64,000 nt of DNA from Herbaspirillum aquaticum (GCF_002213425.1 NZ_NJGV01000007.1:215713-279712); one strand, 5' to 3'. Shown: positions 47,562-57,242, counted from the stretch's first letter. A program made the numbers and translations. The notes: generated by a model from the sequence alone, not told the origin.

Positions 47562-47605
47562 CCCGTTCGTCCTGAGCAGGCCCGTCAGGGCCGTATCGAA
47601 GGCGC
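47562..47605 (+). repeat. Short dispersed repeat, copy A
   Basis: The segment beginning CCCGTTCGTCCTGAGCAGG and ending GTATCGAAGGCGC matches a second copy at 57312-57356 in its outer parts (CCCGTTCG, CTGAG, GTATCGAAG). The middle differs but keeps a short palindrome. Both copies lie just right of the long repeat. Confidence 0.7.
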
Positions 47606-47618
47606 GCCATCCTCTGCT

Positions 47619-48539
47619 TCACAGCTTCCGTGCCCGGTTCCAGTAATCGTGTTGCCCGTAAACTTCCTTCAGGTAATCAATGAAAAACCTTGTCTTCGCC
47701 GGCAAATGCCGCTGCTGCGGATACACCGCCATGATGTCGTAATGCGGCAAAGCATACTCATCCAACACCGTCACCAACTCCCCCGACGCCAGCTGCGCCT
47801 GGATCTCCCACGTCGACCGCCACGCCAGCCCCAGCCCTTCACTGGCCCAGCGATGCAGCAACTCCCCATCATTGCAATCAAGATTGCCCTGCACCTTGGC
47901 AATCACCGGCTTGCCACCCTGCTGGAAATACCACCCGCGCTGCTGCCCTCCCTGCAAATTGAACGCCAGGCAATTGTGCTGCGCCAAATCATCCAGCGTG
48001 CGCGGAACACCATGACGATGCAAATACTCCGGCGCCGCACATACCACCCGCCGGTTGCTCGCCAACCTCACCGCCACAAAGCTCGGTTCAATCGCGCCGC
48101 CAATGCGAATGCCCAGGTCATACCCCTCGCGCACAAGATCGACCACGCGATCGGTCAGGTTGAATGAAATCTGCACCTCCGGATGCGCCGCCAAAAACGC
48201 CGGTGCATGCGGTGCCACATGCAGCCGGCCATACGCCGCCGGGGTCGAGACCACCAGGTGGCCCGTGGCCTTGTGGCGGCCCTCGGCAATGCTCTTCTCG
48301 GCCGTGTCCATCTGCTCCAGCAACTTGCGGCAATGATCCAGGAATACGCTGCCTTGCTCCGTCAACGTCAAATGCCGCGTCGTGCGATGCATGAGCTTGG
48401 TGCCCAAGCGCTTCTCCAACGCATCAATGCGCCGCCCCATCATCACCGGCGTCACCTTCTCTTCCAGCGCCGCAGCCGCCAGGCTGCCCTTGTCCACCAC
48501 CAGCACGAATGCTTCGATCTGCTTGAGCTTGTCCATCAA
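47619..48539 (-). CDS. LysR-family regulator beside gcl
   Basis: The 306-residue LysR protein has an N-terminal winged HTH (IEAFVLVVDKGSLAAAALEE at about residues 7-26) and the periplasmic-binding-like effector domain. Sequence type is close to the CrgA/AaeR-like group. It is divergent from gcl with a 158-bp shared region, so it is the likely regulator of the glyoxylate operon. The ligand is not known from sequence. Confidence 0.88.
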   Translation of the reverse strand: MMDKLKQIEAFVLVVDKGSLAAAALEEKVTPVMMGRRIDALEKRLGTKLMHRTTRHLTLTEQGSVFLDHCRKLLEQMDTAEKSIAEGRHKATGHLVVSTPAAYGRLHVAPHAPAFLAAHPEVQISFNLTDRVVDLVREGYDLGIRIGGAIEPSFVAVRLASNRRVVCAAPEYLHRHGVPRTLDDLAQHNCLAFNLQGGQQRGWYFQQGGKPVIAKVQGNLDCNDGELLHRWASEGLGLAWRSTWEIQAQLASGELVTVLDEYALPHYDIMAVYPQQRHLPAKTRFFIDYLKEVYGQHDYWNRARKL

Positions 48540-48612
48540 TCCCTCCCGGCCTGAGTGTAATTCAATACTTTTTGGATGTTTCCATACTTTTGCTCAGTAA
48601 TCAGTGGACTGT

Positions 48613-48628
48613 GATGATACTTATCATC
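48613..48628. promoter_or_regulatory. Operator candidate between lysR and gcl
   Basis: GATGATA and TATCATC form a 7-bp inverted repeat with a 2-bp centre, in the divergent region 70 bp before the gcl ATG. It fits a LysR-type site in symmetry and position. Confidence 0.5.
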
Positions 48629-48697
48629 CGGATTTGTAATGACTAGCATGGCCTCCAGCGATCACACATCCACCAACGGACATCCTGGAGAACGAGC

Positions 48698-50473
48698 ATG
48701 GCAAAGATGAGAGCAGTTGACGCGGCAGTGCACGTATTGGTCAAGGAGGGCTGCCTGCAAGCCTTCGGCGTGCCCGGCGCCGCGATCAATCCCTTCTACT
48801 CGGCCTTGAAGAAACACGGCGGCATCAGCCATATCCTGGCGCGCCACGTGGAGGGGGCCTCCCACATGGCCGAGGGCTATACCCGCGCCAAGGCCGGCAA
48901 CATCGGGCTGTGCATCGGTACCTCGGGTCCGGCCGGGACCGACATGATCACCGGGCTCTATTCGGCCCAGGCCGATTCCATCCCCATCCTCTGCATCACC
49001 GGCCAGGCCCCCCGCGCCCGGCTCTACAAGGAAGATTTCCAGGCCGTCGACATCGAATCCATCGCCAAGCCCGTCACCAAATGGGCCGTGACCGTGCGCG
49101 AACCAGCCCTGGTGCCGCGCGTGTTCCAGCAAGCCTTCCACCTGATGCGTTCCGGCCGCCCCGGCCCGGTCTTGATCGACCTGCCTTTCGATGTACAAAT
49201 GGCGGAGATCGATTTCGACCCGGATACCTACGCGCCGCTCCCGGTCTATCGTCCCGCCGCCACCCGCGCCCAGATCGAAAAAGCATTCGACATGCTCAAC
49301 GCGGCACAGCGCCCGCTGCTGACCATCGGCGGCGGTGTGGTCAACGCCGATGCAGCCGCACTGGCGGTGGAGTTCGCCGAGCTCACCGGCATCCCGGTGA
49401 TCCCGACCCTCATGGCCTGGGGCACCATTGCCGACGACCACCCGCAGATGGCCGGCATGGTCGGCCTGCAAACCAGCCACCGCTACGGCAATGCGACCCT
49501 GCTGGCCTCGGACTTCGTGCTCGGCATCGGCAACCGCTGGGCCAATCGCCATACCGGGTCCATCGATGTCTTCACCAAGGGCCGTACCTTCGTCCATGTC
49601 GATATCGAACCGACCCAGATCGGCCGCGTCTTCGGGCCGGATTACGGCATCGTCAGCGACGCCGGTGCCGCGTTGAAGCTGTTCGTCGAGGTCGCTAAAG
49701 AGTGGAAGGCCGCCGGGCGCCTGCCCGACCGCTCGGCCTGGCTGGCCGAATGCCAGCAGCGCAAGAAGAGCCTGCAGCGGCGCACCCACTTCAATGACAC
49801 GCCCGTCAAGCCGCAACGCGTGTATGAGGAAATGAACCGCGCCTTCGGTCGCGAGACCTGCTACGTGGCCACCATTGGCCTCTCGCAGATCGCCGCCGCG
49901 CAATTCCTGCACGTCTATCGCGATCGCCATTGGATCAATTGCGGCCAGGCCGGGCCGCTGGGCTGGACCATTCCTGCGGCACTGGGTGTGGTGGCGGCCG
50001 ATCCGCAGAAGAAGGTGGTGGCCATCTCGGGCGACTATGACTTCCAGTTCATGATCGAGGAACTCGCCGTGGGCGCGCAGTTCAAGCTGCCTTACCTGCA
50101 CGTGCTGGTCAACAACTCCTACCTCGGCCTGATTCGCCAGGCACAGCGCGGCTTCGAGATGGATTACTGCGTGCAGCTGGCTTTCGAAAACATCAACGCC
50201 CCCGAACTGAACGGCTATGGCGTGGACCACGTGGCCGTGGTCGAGGGCCTGGGCTGCAAGGCCATCCGCGTCACCGATCCCAATGCCATCCAGGATGCCT
50301 TTGCCCAGGCCCAGCGCTGGATGGCCGAGTACCGCGTACCGGTGGTGGTGGAAATCATCCTGGAACGTGTCACCAATATCGCCATGGGCACCGAGATCGA
50401 TGCCATCAATGAATTCGAACCCCTGGCCGAGCGCGCCGACGATGCGCCCACCGCCATCAGCCTGCTCGACTGA
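48698..50473 (+). CDS. gcl: Glyoxylate carboligase (tartronate-semialdehyde synthase)
   Basis: The 591-residue ThDP enzyme joins two glyoxylates to tartronate semialdehyde and CO2. The motif [13 protein letters not shown] has Val51 where other ThDP enzymes have a catalytic Glu, the hallmark of Gcl. The C-terminal ThDP motif [15 protein letters not shown] is intact. It heads the operon gcl-hyi-glxR-pyk, with 18 bp to hyi, and would use glyoxylate from the purine ureides made by the nearby genes. Confidence 0.97.
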   Translation: MAKMRAVDAAVHVLVKEGCLQAFGVPGAAINPFYSALKKHGGISHILARHVEGASHMAEGYTRAKAGNIGLCIGTSGPAGTDMITGLYSAQADSIPILCITGQAPRARLYKEDFQAVDIESIAKPVTKWAVTVREPALVPRVFQQAFHLMRSGRPGPVLIDLPFDVQMAEIDFDPDTYAPLPVYRPAATRAQIEKAFDMLNAAQRPLLTIGGGVVNADAAALAVEFAELTGIPVIPTLMAWGTIADDHPQMAGMVGLQTSHRYGNATLLASDFVLGIGNRWANRHTGSIDVFTKGRTFVHVDIEPTQIGRVFGPDYGIVSDAGAALKLFVEVAKEWKAAGRLPDRSAWLAECQQRKKSLQRRTHFNDTPVKPQRVYEEMNRAFGRETCYVATIGLSQIAAAQFLHVYRDRHWINCGQAGPLGWTIPAALGVVAADPQKKVVAISGDYDFQFMIEELAVGAQFKLPYLHVLVNNSYLGLIRQAQRGFEMDYCVQLAFENINAPELNGYGVDHVAVVEGLGCKAIRVTDPNAIQDAFAQAQRWMAEYRVPVVVEIILERVTNIAMGTEIDAINEFEPLAERADDAPTAISLLD

Positions 50474-50491
50474 AAAACAAGGAGACCCGCC

Positions 50492-51280
50492 ATGACCAGA
50501 CTCGCCGCCAACCTCACCATGCTGTTTACCGAACAGCCTTTCCTGGAACGCTTCCAGGCCGCATCGCAGGCCGGCTTCCGGGCAGTGGAATTCCTTTTCC
50601 CCTATGCCTTCGCACCGGAACAGATCGCCGACCAATTGCGCACGCATCGCCTGCAACTGGTGCTGCACAATCTTCCCGCCGGCAACTGGGACGCCGGTGA
50701 ACGCGGCATCGCCTGCCATCCCGATCGCGTGGCCGAGTTCCGGGCCGGGGTCGATGAAGCCATCCGCTACGCCCGCGTGCTGGAAGTGCCGCAGCTCAAT
50801 TGCCTGGTCGGCATCCTGCCGCCGGGCGTCTCGCGCGAAGCGGCGCGCGAGGTGCTGGTCGGCAACCTGAAATACGCGGCCACGCGCTTGAAGGAACAGG
50901 GCATCCGCCTGCTGATCGAGCCGATCAATCACTTCGACATTCCCGGCTTCTTCCTCAATACCACGCGCCAGGCGGTGGAGCTGATCCTGGCCACGGGCTC
51001 GGACAATCTCTTCGTGCAATACGACATCTATCACATGCAGCGCATGGAGGGCGAACTGGCCAATACGCTCAAGGCCAACCTCTCACTGATCGGCCACGTG
51101 CAGCTGGCCGACAACCCCGGACGCGGTGAACCCGGCAGCGGCGAGATCAATTACCGCTACCTGTTCAACTGGCTGGAGGACATCGGCTATCGCGGCTGGA
51201 TCGGCTGCGAATACAAGCCGCAGGCCGGGACCACCGCCGGCCTGGGCTGGATCGCGCAACACGGATTGCAGGCAGCCTGA
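50492..51280 (+). CDS. hyi: Hydroxypyruvate isomerase
   Basis: The 262-residue TIM-barrel (xylose isomerase-like family) interconverts hydroxypyruvate and tartronate semialdehyde. Metal-ligand segments LIEPIN and QYDIYHMQRMEG and the C-terminal GCEYKP are present. AAGGAGA precedes the ATG. It lies between gcl and glxR as in the E. coli glyoxylate cluster. Confidence 0.93.
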   Translation: MTRLAANLTMLFTEQPFLERFQAASQAGFRAVEFLFPYAFAPEQIADQLRTHRLQLVLHNLPAGNWDAGERGIACHPDRVAEFRAGVDEAIRYARVLEVPQLNCLVGILPPGVSREAAREVLVGNLKYAATRLKEQGIRLLIEPINHFDIPGFFLNTTRQAVELILATGSDNLFVQYDIYHMQRMEGELANTLKANLSLIGHVQLADNPGRGEPGSGEINYRYLFNWLEDIGYRGWIGCEYKPQAGTTAGLGWIAQHGLQAA

Positions 51281-51322
51281 ACACATGACAGCAGGATTTC
51301 ATCTTTCTTGAGGAGACACAGC

Positions 51323-52213
51323 ATGGCAAAAGTTGGATTCATCGGCCTGGGCATCATGGGCGCACCCATGGCGGACAACCTGCAGAAGGGCGGCCACAAG
51401 CTCTACCTGCACGACCAGAAAAATCCCCCCGCCCCCTTGCTGGAGGGCGGTGCCACGGTTTGCACGTCGGGTGCCGAAGTAGCGCGCCGCGCCGACATCG
51501 TCATCGTCATGGTGCCGGATACGCCGCACGTACAGGCGGTTCTCTTTGGCGAGAAGGGCGTGGCCGAAGGACTCTCGCCGGGCAAGATCGTGGTGGACAT
51601 GAGCTCCATCTCGCCCATCGCCACCAAGGAGTTTGCGCAGAAGATCAATGCGCTGGGCTGCCAGTACCTGGATGCGCCGGTCTCGGGCGGTGAAGTGGGG
51701 GCCAAGGCGGCTTCGCTCACCATCATGGTCGGTGGTTCGGAATCGGCTTTCAATGACGTCAAGCCGCTGTTCGAGCTGATGGGCAAGAACATCACCCTGG
51801 TCGGCGGCAACGGCGATGGCCAGACCACCAAGGTCGCCAACCAGATCATCGTGGCCCTGAACATCCAGGCCGTGGCCGAGGCCTTGCTCTTTGCCTCCAA
51901 GGCCGGGGCCGATCCGGCACGGGTGCGGCAGGCGCTCATGGGCGGCTTTGCTTCCTCACGCATACTGGAGGTGCACGGCGAGCGCATGGTCAAGCGGACC
52001 TTCGCACCGGGCTTCCGTATCGAACTGCACCAGAAGGACCTGAACCTGGCCCTGCAAGGCGCCAAGGCGCTGGGCATCAGCTTGCCCAATACGGCGGCAG
52101 CCCAGGAGCTGATGAATGCCTGCGCCGCCAATGGACTGGCGGGGATGGATCACTCGGCGCTGTGCCGGGCGGTGGAGATCCTGTCCAATCACGAGATTGC
52201 CAAGGCTTCCTGA
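51323..52213 (+). CDS. glxR: 2-hydroxy-3-oxopropionate (tartronate semialdehyde) reductase
   Basis: The 296-residue protein of the beta-hydroxyacid dehydrogenase family reduces tartronate semialdehyde to D-glycerate. The Rossmann start GFIGLGIMGAPMADNL, the substrate motif DAPVSGGEVGA and the catalytic lysine region TTKVANQIIV are present. ATG 51323 follows GAGGAGAC; an upstream start would add five residues. Third gene of the gcl operon. Confidence 0.95.
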   Translation: MAKVGFIGLGIMGAPMADNLQKGGHKLYLHDQKNPPAPLLEGGATVCTSGAEVARRADIVIVMVPDTPHVQAVLFGEKGVAEGLSPGKIVVDMSSISPIATKEFAQKINALGCQYLDAPVSGGEVGAKAASLTIMVGGSESAFNDVKPLFELMGKNITLVGGNGDGQTTKVANQIIVALNIQAVAEALLFASKAGADPARVRQALMGGFASSRILEVHGERMVKRTFAPGFRIELHQKDLNLALQGAKALGISLPNTAAAQELMNACAANGLAGMDHSALCRAVEILSNHEIAKAS

Positions 52214-52319
52214 GCGGACACCATCATCCCCAGGAGGGCTTGCCGCGGGCAAGCCCTCATCGCTTGCGCATTTGCGCATGTCGACCACGTCATCACAACC
52301 AGCATTACGGGAGATTGTT

Positions 52320-53738
52320 ATGCGCCGCCTGCGCCAGGCCAAAATCGTCGCCACCCTGGGCCCCTCCAGCGCCACGCCGGAGATGATCCGCGCGCTCTTC
52401 GACGCCGGGGCCGACGTGTTCCGTTTCAACTTCAGTCATGGCAGCCATGCCGATCATCACGCGCGTTACCAGATCGTGCGCCAGGTGGAGCGCGAAGTCG
52501 GCCGCCCCATCGGCGTGCTGGCCGACCTGCAGGGACCCAAGCTGCGCATCGGCCAGTTCGCCGGGGGCAGGGCAGTGCTGCAGGCCGGACACGTGTTCAC
52601 CCTCGACCGTGATGCCGCCCCTGGCGACCAGCACCGCGTCTGCCTGCCGCATCCTGAATTGTTCGAGGCCATTCACGCAGGACAGAGCCTGCTCATCGAC
52701 GACGGCAAGCTGCGCTTGCAGGTGGAAGCCAGCCAGGGCGATGCCATTCGTACGCGCGTGGTCAATGGTGGCGTGGTCTCCGACCGCAAGGGCGTCAATG
52801 TGCCCGATGCGGTCTTGCCGATTCCCGCGCTGACCGCCAAGGATCGCCGTGACCTGGACTTCGCGCTGGAGATGGGCGCGGACTGGATCGCATTGTCCTT
52901 CGTCCAGCGCCCCGAGGATGTGCTGGAGGCGCGTGCACTGGTGGCGGGGCGCGCGTCCATCCTCTCCAAGCTGGAGAAACCGGCCGCACTGGAGCGGCTC
53001 GACGAGATCGTGGCCGTGTCCGACGCCATCATGGTGGCCCGCGGCGATCTCGGTGTGGAGCTGCCGCCGGAGTGCGTGCCGGGCACGCAAAAGCGCATCC
53101 TGCGTGCCTGCCGCCAGCAGGGCAAGCCCATCGTGATCGCCACGCAGATGCTGGAGTCGATGATCGCCGCACCGGTACCCACGCGGGCCGAAGTCTCGGA
53201 TGTGGCCAGTGCGATCTATGACGGATCGGATGCGGTGATGCTCTCGGCCGAATCGGCCAATGGCAGCTATCCCTTGCAAGCGGTCACGATGATGGACCGG
53301 GTGATTGCGGAGGTGGAGAAGGATCCGCTGTATCGCACGCTGATGCAGGCGCAATACGCCGCCCCCGAGCGCAACCGGCCCGACGCCATCTGCGCGGCGC
53401 TGCGCGACGTCACCGGCATCCTCGGCGCCAGCGCCACGGTGACCTATACCAGCTCGGGGCATACCAGCCTGCGCGCAGCGCGTGAACGTCCTGCGGCGCC
53501 CATCCTCTGCATCACGCCGCAACTGGCCACGGCACGGCGGCTGGCGCTGGTGTGGGGCGTGCATTCCACCATCAGCGAAGCCGTGCATGACGAGCGCCAG
53601 ATGGTCAGCGCCGCCTGCCAGGCGGCCGTGCGCGAAGGGTTTGCACGCAAGGGAGACCAGATCGCGATCACCGCGGGCATGCCTTTCGGGCAGCCGGGCA
53701 GTACCAATTTGTTGCGGGTGGCGGAGGTATGGGGATAG
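52320..53738 (+). CDS. pyk: Pyruvate kinase
   Basis: The 472-residue protein transfers phosphate from PEP to ADP. Signatures are IVATLGPSS at the N terminus, ILSKLEKPAAL with the catalytic Lys, and MVARGDLGVELP. ATG 52320 has GGGAG 8 bp upstream; an upstream start would give an extra 14 residues or more. It is the last gene of the gcl operon and completes the route from glycerate 2- or 3-phosphate to pyruvate. No glycerate kinase gene lies between glxR and pyk. Confidence 0.95.
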   Translation: MRRLRQAKIVATLGPSSATPEMIRALFDAGADVFRFNFSHGSHADHHARYQIVRQVEREVGRPIGVLADLQGPKLRIGQFAGGRAVLQAGHVFTLDRDAAPGDQHRVCLPHPELFEAIHAGQSLLIDDGKLRLQVEASQGDAIRTRVVNGGVVSDRKGVNVPDAVLPIPALTAKDRRDLDFALEMGADWIALSFVQRPEDVLEARALVAGRASILSKLEKPAALERLDEIVAVSDAIMVARGDLGVELPPECVPGTQKRILRACRQQGKPIVIATQMLESMIAAPVPTRAEVSDVASAIYDGSDAVMLSAESANGSYPLQAVTMMDRVIAEVEKDPLYRTLMQAQYAAPERNRPDAICAALRDVTGILGASATVTYTSSGHTSLRAARERPAAPILCITPQLATARRLALVWGVHSTISEAVHDERQMVSAACQAAVREGFARKGDQIAITAGMPFGQPGSTNLLRVAEVWG

Positions 53739-53748
53739 GGGGCTCCAG

Positions 53749-53786
53749 AAAAAATGCCGCTGCACTTTACGGGCAGCGGCATTTCT
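53749..53786. terminator. Bidirectional terminator after pyk
   Basis: AAATGCCGCTGC and GCAGCGGCATTT form a perfect 12-bp stem with A and T runs on either side. It serves pyk (+) and the convergent lipoprotein gene (-). Confidence 0.85.
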
Positions 53787-53815
53787 CGGAAAGGCCGGAT
53801 CAGCTCAGGCTGGGC

Positions 53816-54505
53816 TCAGTGGTCTTCCCACCATTTCTGGGCGTAGGCGCGATCGAATGGCGGCAGCGGTGCGCTGGCCACCTTCAAGTCCTTCATGGCA
53901 GGGAAATGCGTCACGAAGAGTTCTGAGTCTTCCGTCCAGCGATCGGAGAACACCACGTCAAAGCTCCCGCCTGAAGCGCCTCCTATGGATTGATCTACCA
54001 GCGGGATGGGCGGTCCGGCACGGAATTCGCTGCCTTGTCGCTCTCGCAGGAGTGCCTCCACGTGGCCGAGATAATAGGTGCCCGGCACGGTCTGGTTGAC
54101 GGTGGCATGGATGGGGACGAGATAGTTGACGGTGAAGGGGAAGGATTTGTTCAGGCAGGTCAGGCCCACCAGCTTGTATTCACCCGGCGGCAGTTCCATG
54201 CGCAGGAGATAGGTATTGCCGACTTCGGGCGTGCTGTTTTCGAGGCTGCCTTCGGCATCGATCTTGAAGTTGATGCGCTCTTCCTTGCTCTGGGCATTGG
54301 GCATCTCGACATGCGCCACCAGCAACTTGGGCTGATAAGAAGGGCGGTAGATATTCCTGATGGTGGCCGTCATCAGGTAGACCACCTTGTCATTGGCCGC
54401 AGCCTGCGGCGCATCGGTGGAGTAGGCCATTGGTTTGACGGTGGCGCAACCAGTGAGCAGCAGGGTCGCGCATAGCGCGGCCAGTCCCAGAATCCTTTTC
54501 AGCAT
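53816..54505 (-). CDS. Lipoprotein of unknown function
   Basis: The 229-residue protein has a lipoprotein signal peptide ending in LLTGC (Cys20). The mature part has beta-rich phrases such as KLLVAHVEMPN, TYLLRMELPPGEYKLVG and a YYLGHVEALLRERQG segment. I do not recognise the family. It shares strand and neighbourhood with a second lipoprotein gene 79 bp upstream, with which it may be cotranscribed. Confidence 0.75.
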   Translation of the reverse strand: MLKRILGLAALCATLLLTGCATVKPMAYSTDAPQAAANDKVVYLMTATIRNIYRPSYQPKLLVAHVEMPNAQSKEERINFKIDAEGSLENSTPEVGNTYLLRMELPPGEYKLVGLTCLNKSFPFTVNYLVPIHATVNQTVPGTYYLGHVEALLRERQGSEFRAGPPIPLVDQSIGGASGGSFDVVFSDRWTEDSELFVTHFPAMKDLKVASAPLPPFDRAYAQKWWEDH

Positions 54506-54584
54506 GATTCCCCTTGATCGATTTGATTTGGTTGATTATTGATTGCTGATGGATGACGCATGACCGGAGACTGCCGGTCACGCG

Positions 54585-55175
54585 CTATCTTACTTCACTC
54601 CCGGAGAGGTCTGGAGCCTGCGTGAGGAGATCCCGCACCGGTTTGGTCATCTGTTTGAAACGCGGATCCAGCAGTACCTCGCGCACCAGTTTCTGTACGG
54701 CCGGAATGAAATAGTCCCGCGCCATGCTGCAGGCGACCGGGGCAAACAAGCTCCCCTCGAACTGCTGGGTGGATTGAACCGTGAAGCTTTTCTGGTTGGC
54801 ATCGGAGACCGTCAGCGAAAGCATCCATGTTGTCGTGGTGATGCTGGTACTGAAATCGATTTCTTCGAGCTTGCCGCTGATCTTGATGGGCGAGGTCGGG
54901 TCATAGGCGCCGGCCTTGCGCAGTTCGATGATGAAGGCGTTCTCGATATAGCCCGCAAAATGCGGCGCAACGGTCACCGGCCCTGCTGCGCGGCACGTGA
55001 TGGAAGCCAGGCCGGGCTTGCTTGCCGAAAACGGCATGACCGCCACGGGCACGGGCCTGGATGCCAGGATAGCCGCTGTCGTCGCTGGCGATGGTTGATA
55101 ACCGGTGATGCGATAGGTTTCACACCCGGATAAAGTGAGAAGGGCGAGCAAGCTCAAAGCCAGTCCGGACTTCAT
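54585..55175 (-). CDS. Second lipoprotein of unknown function
   Basis: The 196-residue protein has a signal peptide ending in TLSGC (Cys18). The mature part contains YIENAFIIELRKAGAYD and KISGKLEEIDFSTS, a layout seen in outer-membrane-associated lipoproteins that sample small beta-sheet domains, but I cannot name the family. No likeness to the gcl or purine enzymes is visible. Its neighbour downstream is also a lipoprotein gene. Confidence 0.75.
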   Translation of the reverse strand: MKSGLALSLLALLTLSGCETYRITGYQPSPATTAAILASRPVPVAVMPFSASKPGLASITCRAAGPVTVAPHFAGYIENAFIIELRKAGAYDPTSPIKISGKLEEIDFSTSITTTTWMLSLTVSDANQKSFTVQSTQQFEGSLFAPVACSMARDYFIPAVQKLVREVLLDPRFKQMTKPVRDLLTQAPDLSGSEVR

Positions 55176-55307
55176 GATTTCCCCTGATTGATTTTTTAGG
55201 CAGGCGCGCCAAGCATGAGGCCGGCCGCCAACCGCTGCACATATTACGTCATGTGCCAGCGGATTGCACGGTATCCGGATGCTATGGAAAACGCCTGCCT
55301 GCGACGA

Positions 55308-56684
55308 TCACCGCGCCGCTTCAGCCAGCTGGTACGCAAGATGATTGTGCCGCTCCAGCACCGCCCCCAGGTCAATGGTGGTGAGCTGTCCTTCGCGCAC
55401 GATCACGCGGCCGTTGATGATGCTGGTGTTCACGTTGGCGGGTGTGCAGAAAACCAGTGCGGCCACCGGATCATGGAGCGCGCCGGCAAAGGCGATCTGG
55501 CGCGTGTCGAACAGGACGATGTCGGCGGACATGCCGGGCTTGAGTGCGCCAATGTCGTCGCGGTTCAATACCTTGGCACCGCCCAGGGTGGCTACTTCCA
55601 GCGCCTGGCGCGCGGTCATGGCGTCGGGGCCAAAGCCCACCCGCTGCAGCAGCATGGCCTGGCGCACTTCACCCAGCATGTGGGCACTGTCATTGGAGGC
55701 ACTGCCGTCCACGCCCAGGCCAACCGGCACGCCCGCGTCCAGCATCTTGCGGATGGGCGCAATGCCGGAGGCCAGCCGCATGTTGGAACAGGGACAGTGC
55801 GCCACACCCGTGCCAGTGCGGGCAAACAGGTCGATGCCGTGTTCGTCCAGCTGCACGCAGTGGGCGTGCCAGACGTCATGGCCGACCCAGCCGCAGTCTT
55901 CGGCATATTGCGCCGGGGTCATGTTGAACTTCTCGCGGCTGTAGGCAATGTCGTTGACGTTTTCAGCCAGGTGGGTGTGCAGCGATACGCCATAGTGGCG
56001 CGCCAGGTCGGCCGCCTCGCGCATCAGGTCGCGCGAGACCGAGAAAGGAGAGCAGGGGGCGACGACGATGCGCTGCATGGCGTGGCGCTGGCTGTCGTGG
56101 TAAGTCTCGATGAGGCGTTGCGTGTCCTTGAGGATGGCAGGCTCTTCTTCCACCACACGGTCCGGTGGCAAGCCGCCCTTGGACTGGCCTACGCTCATGG
56201 CACCGCGCGCACCGTGGAAACGCATGCCGATCTGGGCAGCGGCCTCCAGGCTGTCGTCCAGGCGGGTCTGGTTGGGGTAGATGTAGAGGTGGTCGCTGCT
56301 GGTGGTACAGCCCGAGAGGATCAGCTCCGCCATGGCGGTCAGCGTCGATACCCGGATCATCTCGGGCGTGAGGCCCGCCCAGATCGGATACAGGTTGGTC
56401 AGCCAGTTGAACAGCTCGCCATTCTGCGCGCTGGGGATGGCGCGCGTGAGGCTCTGGTACATGTGGTGGTGCGTGTTGACCAGGCCAGGGATGACCACAT
56501 GGTGGCTGGCGTCGATGATCTCGTCGGCCTCTTGCGGAAGATCTTCGGTCTTGCCGACCTGCTCGATGACCTTGCCCCTGATGTAGAGCGCGCCATTGGC
56601 GATCTCTTCACGACCTTCGTTCATGGTGACCAGGACGCGCGCGTTCCTGATCAACAGCGTCTTGCCTGTTGCTTGCTCTTGCAT
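55308..56684 (-). CDS. 8-oxoguanine deaminase
   Basis: The 458-residue amidohydrolase carries the metal motif NTHHHMYQSLTRA (His72 and His74), HTHLAENVNDI and GVDGSASND. This is the pattern of the Pa0142-type 8-oxoguanine deaminases, which make urate from 8-oxoguanine, and of related hydroxyatrazine hydrolases. Its position near urate-degrading genes favours the first. The upstream region contains copy 3 of the repeat. Confidence 0.85.
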   Translation of the reverse strand: MQEQATGKTLLIRNARVLVTMNEGREEIANGALYIRGKVIEQVGKTEDLPQEADEIIDASHHVVIPGLVNTHHHMYQSLTRAIPSAQNGELFNWLTNLYPIWAGLTPEMIRVSTLTAMAELILSGCTTSSDHLYIYPNQTRLDDSLEAAAQIGMRFHGARGAMSVGQSKGGLPPDRVVEEEPAILKDTQRLIETYHDSQRHAMQRIVVAPCSPFSVSRDLMREAADLARHYGVSLHTHLAENVNDIAYSREKFNMTPAQYAEDCGWVGHDVWHAHCVQLDEHGIDLFARTGTGVAHCPCSNMRLASGIAPIRKMLDAGVPVGLGVDGSASNDSAHMLGEVRQAMLLQRVGFGPDAMTARQALEVATLGGAKVLNRDDIGALKPGMSADIVLFDTRQIAFAGALHDPVAALVFCTPANVNTSIINGRVIVREGQLTTIDLGAVLERHNHLAYQLAEAAR

Positions 56685-56806
56685 GATGGTGGACTCCTTC
56701 TTGGGTTCCTTGTTGATGTGTTTGACTTGCGGGTCGGCGCAGGTGACAGGGGGGAGTCCCTTTCTTGCCCTATTAACGACTGCGGCGGGTGGGGTTGTTG
56801 GGAGGG

Positions 56807-57242
56807 TTTAGGTCCGTTTAATGCTGGTTTTGTTTTGCGTTAAATTTTGCTTAATGCTGGTGTTTTGCTGGTTTTGCTGGTTTTGTGTTTTTGGGTAGTC
56901 TGCACGGATCGCTTTCCTGCGCTCTAGCTTAATGACTTTCTCTCTCCGGTCGGGAGAACGCGCCGGGAGCGGCCCGGCAGCCGCTCACTTTTCTTGTCTC
57001 GCCAAGAAAAGTAAGCAAAAGAAGGCGACCCCAAAGAGCCAGCCCTCCTTCGGAGGGTCCCCGCCGCAGCAGAGCGAAAAGTGGGAAGGATAGAGTCGCT
57101 TCGCTCCGACTATCCTTCTGATCCACTTTTCGCTCCGCTGCGACGGCTGGCTCTATGGGGACAACCCCCACTCGGGCTCGCCTGCGGCCTCGCCCCCTTT
57201 TGCTCGCCTTCGGCCTCGGTCGTTCTCGCCTGCGGCTTCGTC
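56807..57242 (+). repeat. Hairpin-rich dispersed repeat, copy 3
   Basis: The core (56891-57242) has the same TTGGGTAGTCTGCACGG start, the same hairpins and the same CTCGCCTKCGGC tail words as copy 2, with more substitutions. The left extension 56807-56890 matches copy 2 in its TTAATGCTGGTGTTTTG words. A + strand 62-codon frame found in copies 1 and 2 is not kept here. Confidence 0.85.

Noticed and set aside
48662..51034. Long - strand frame antisense to gcl and hyi
   Set aside because: Both sense genes are certain and the antisense product is compositionally biased.
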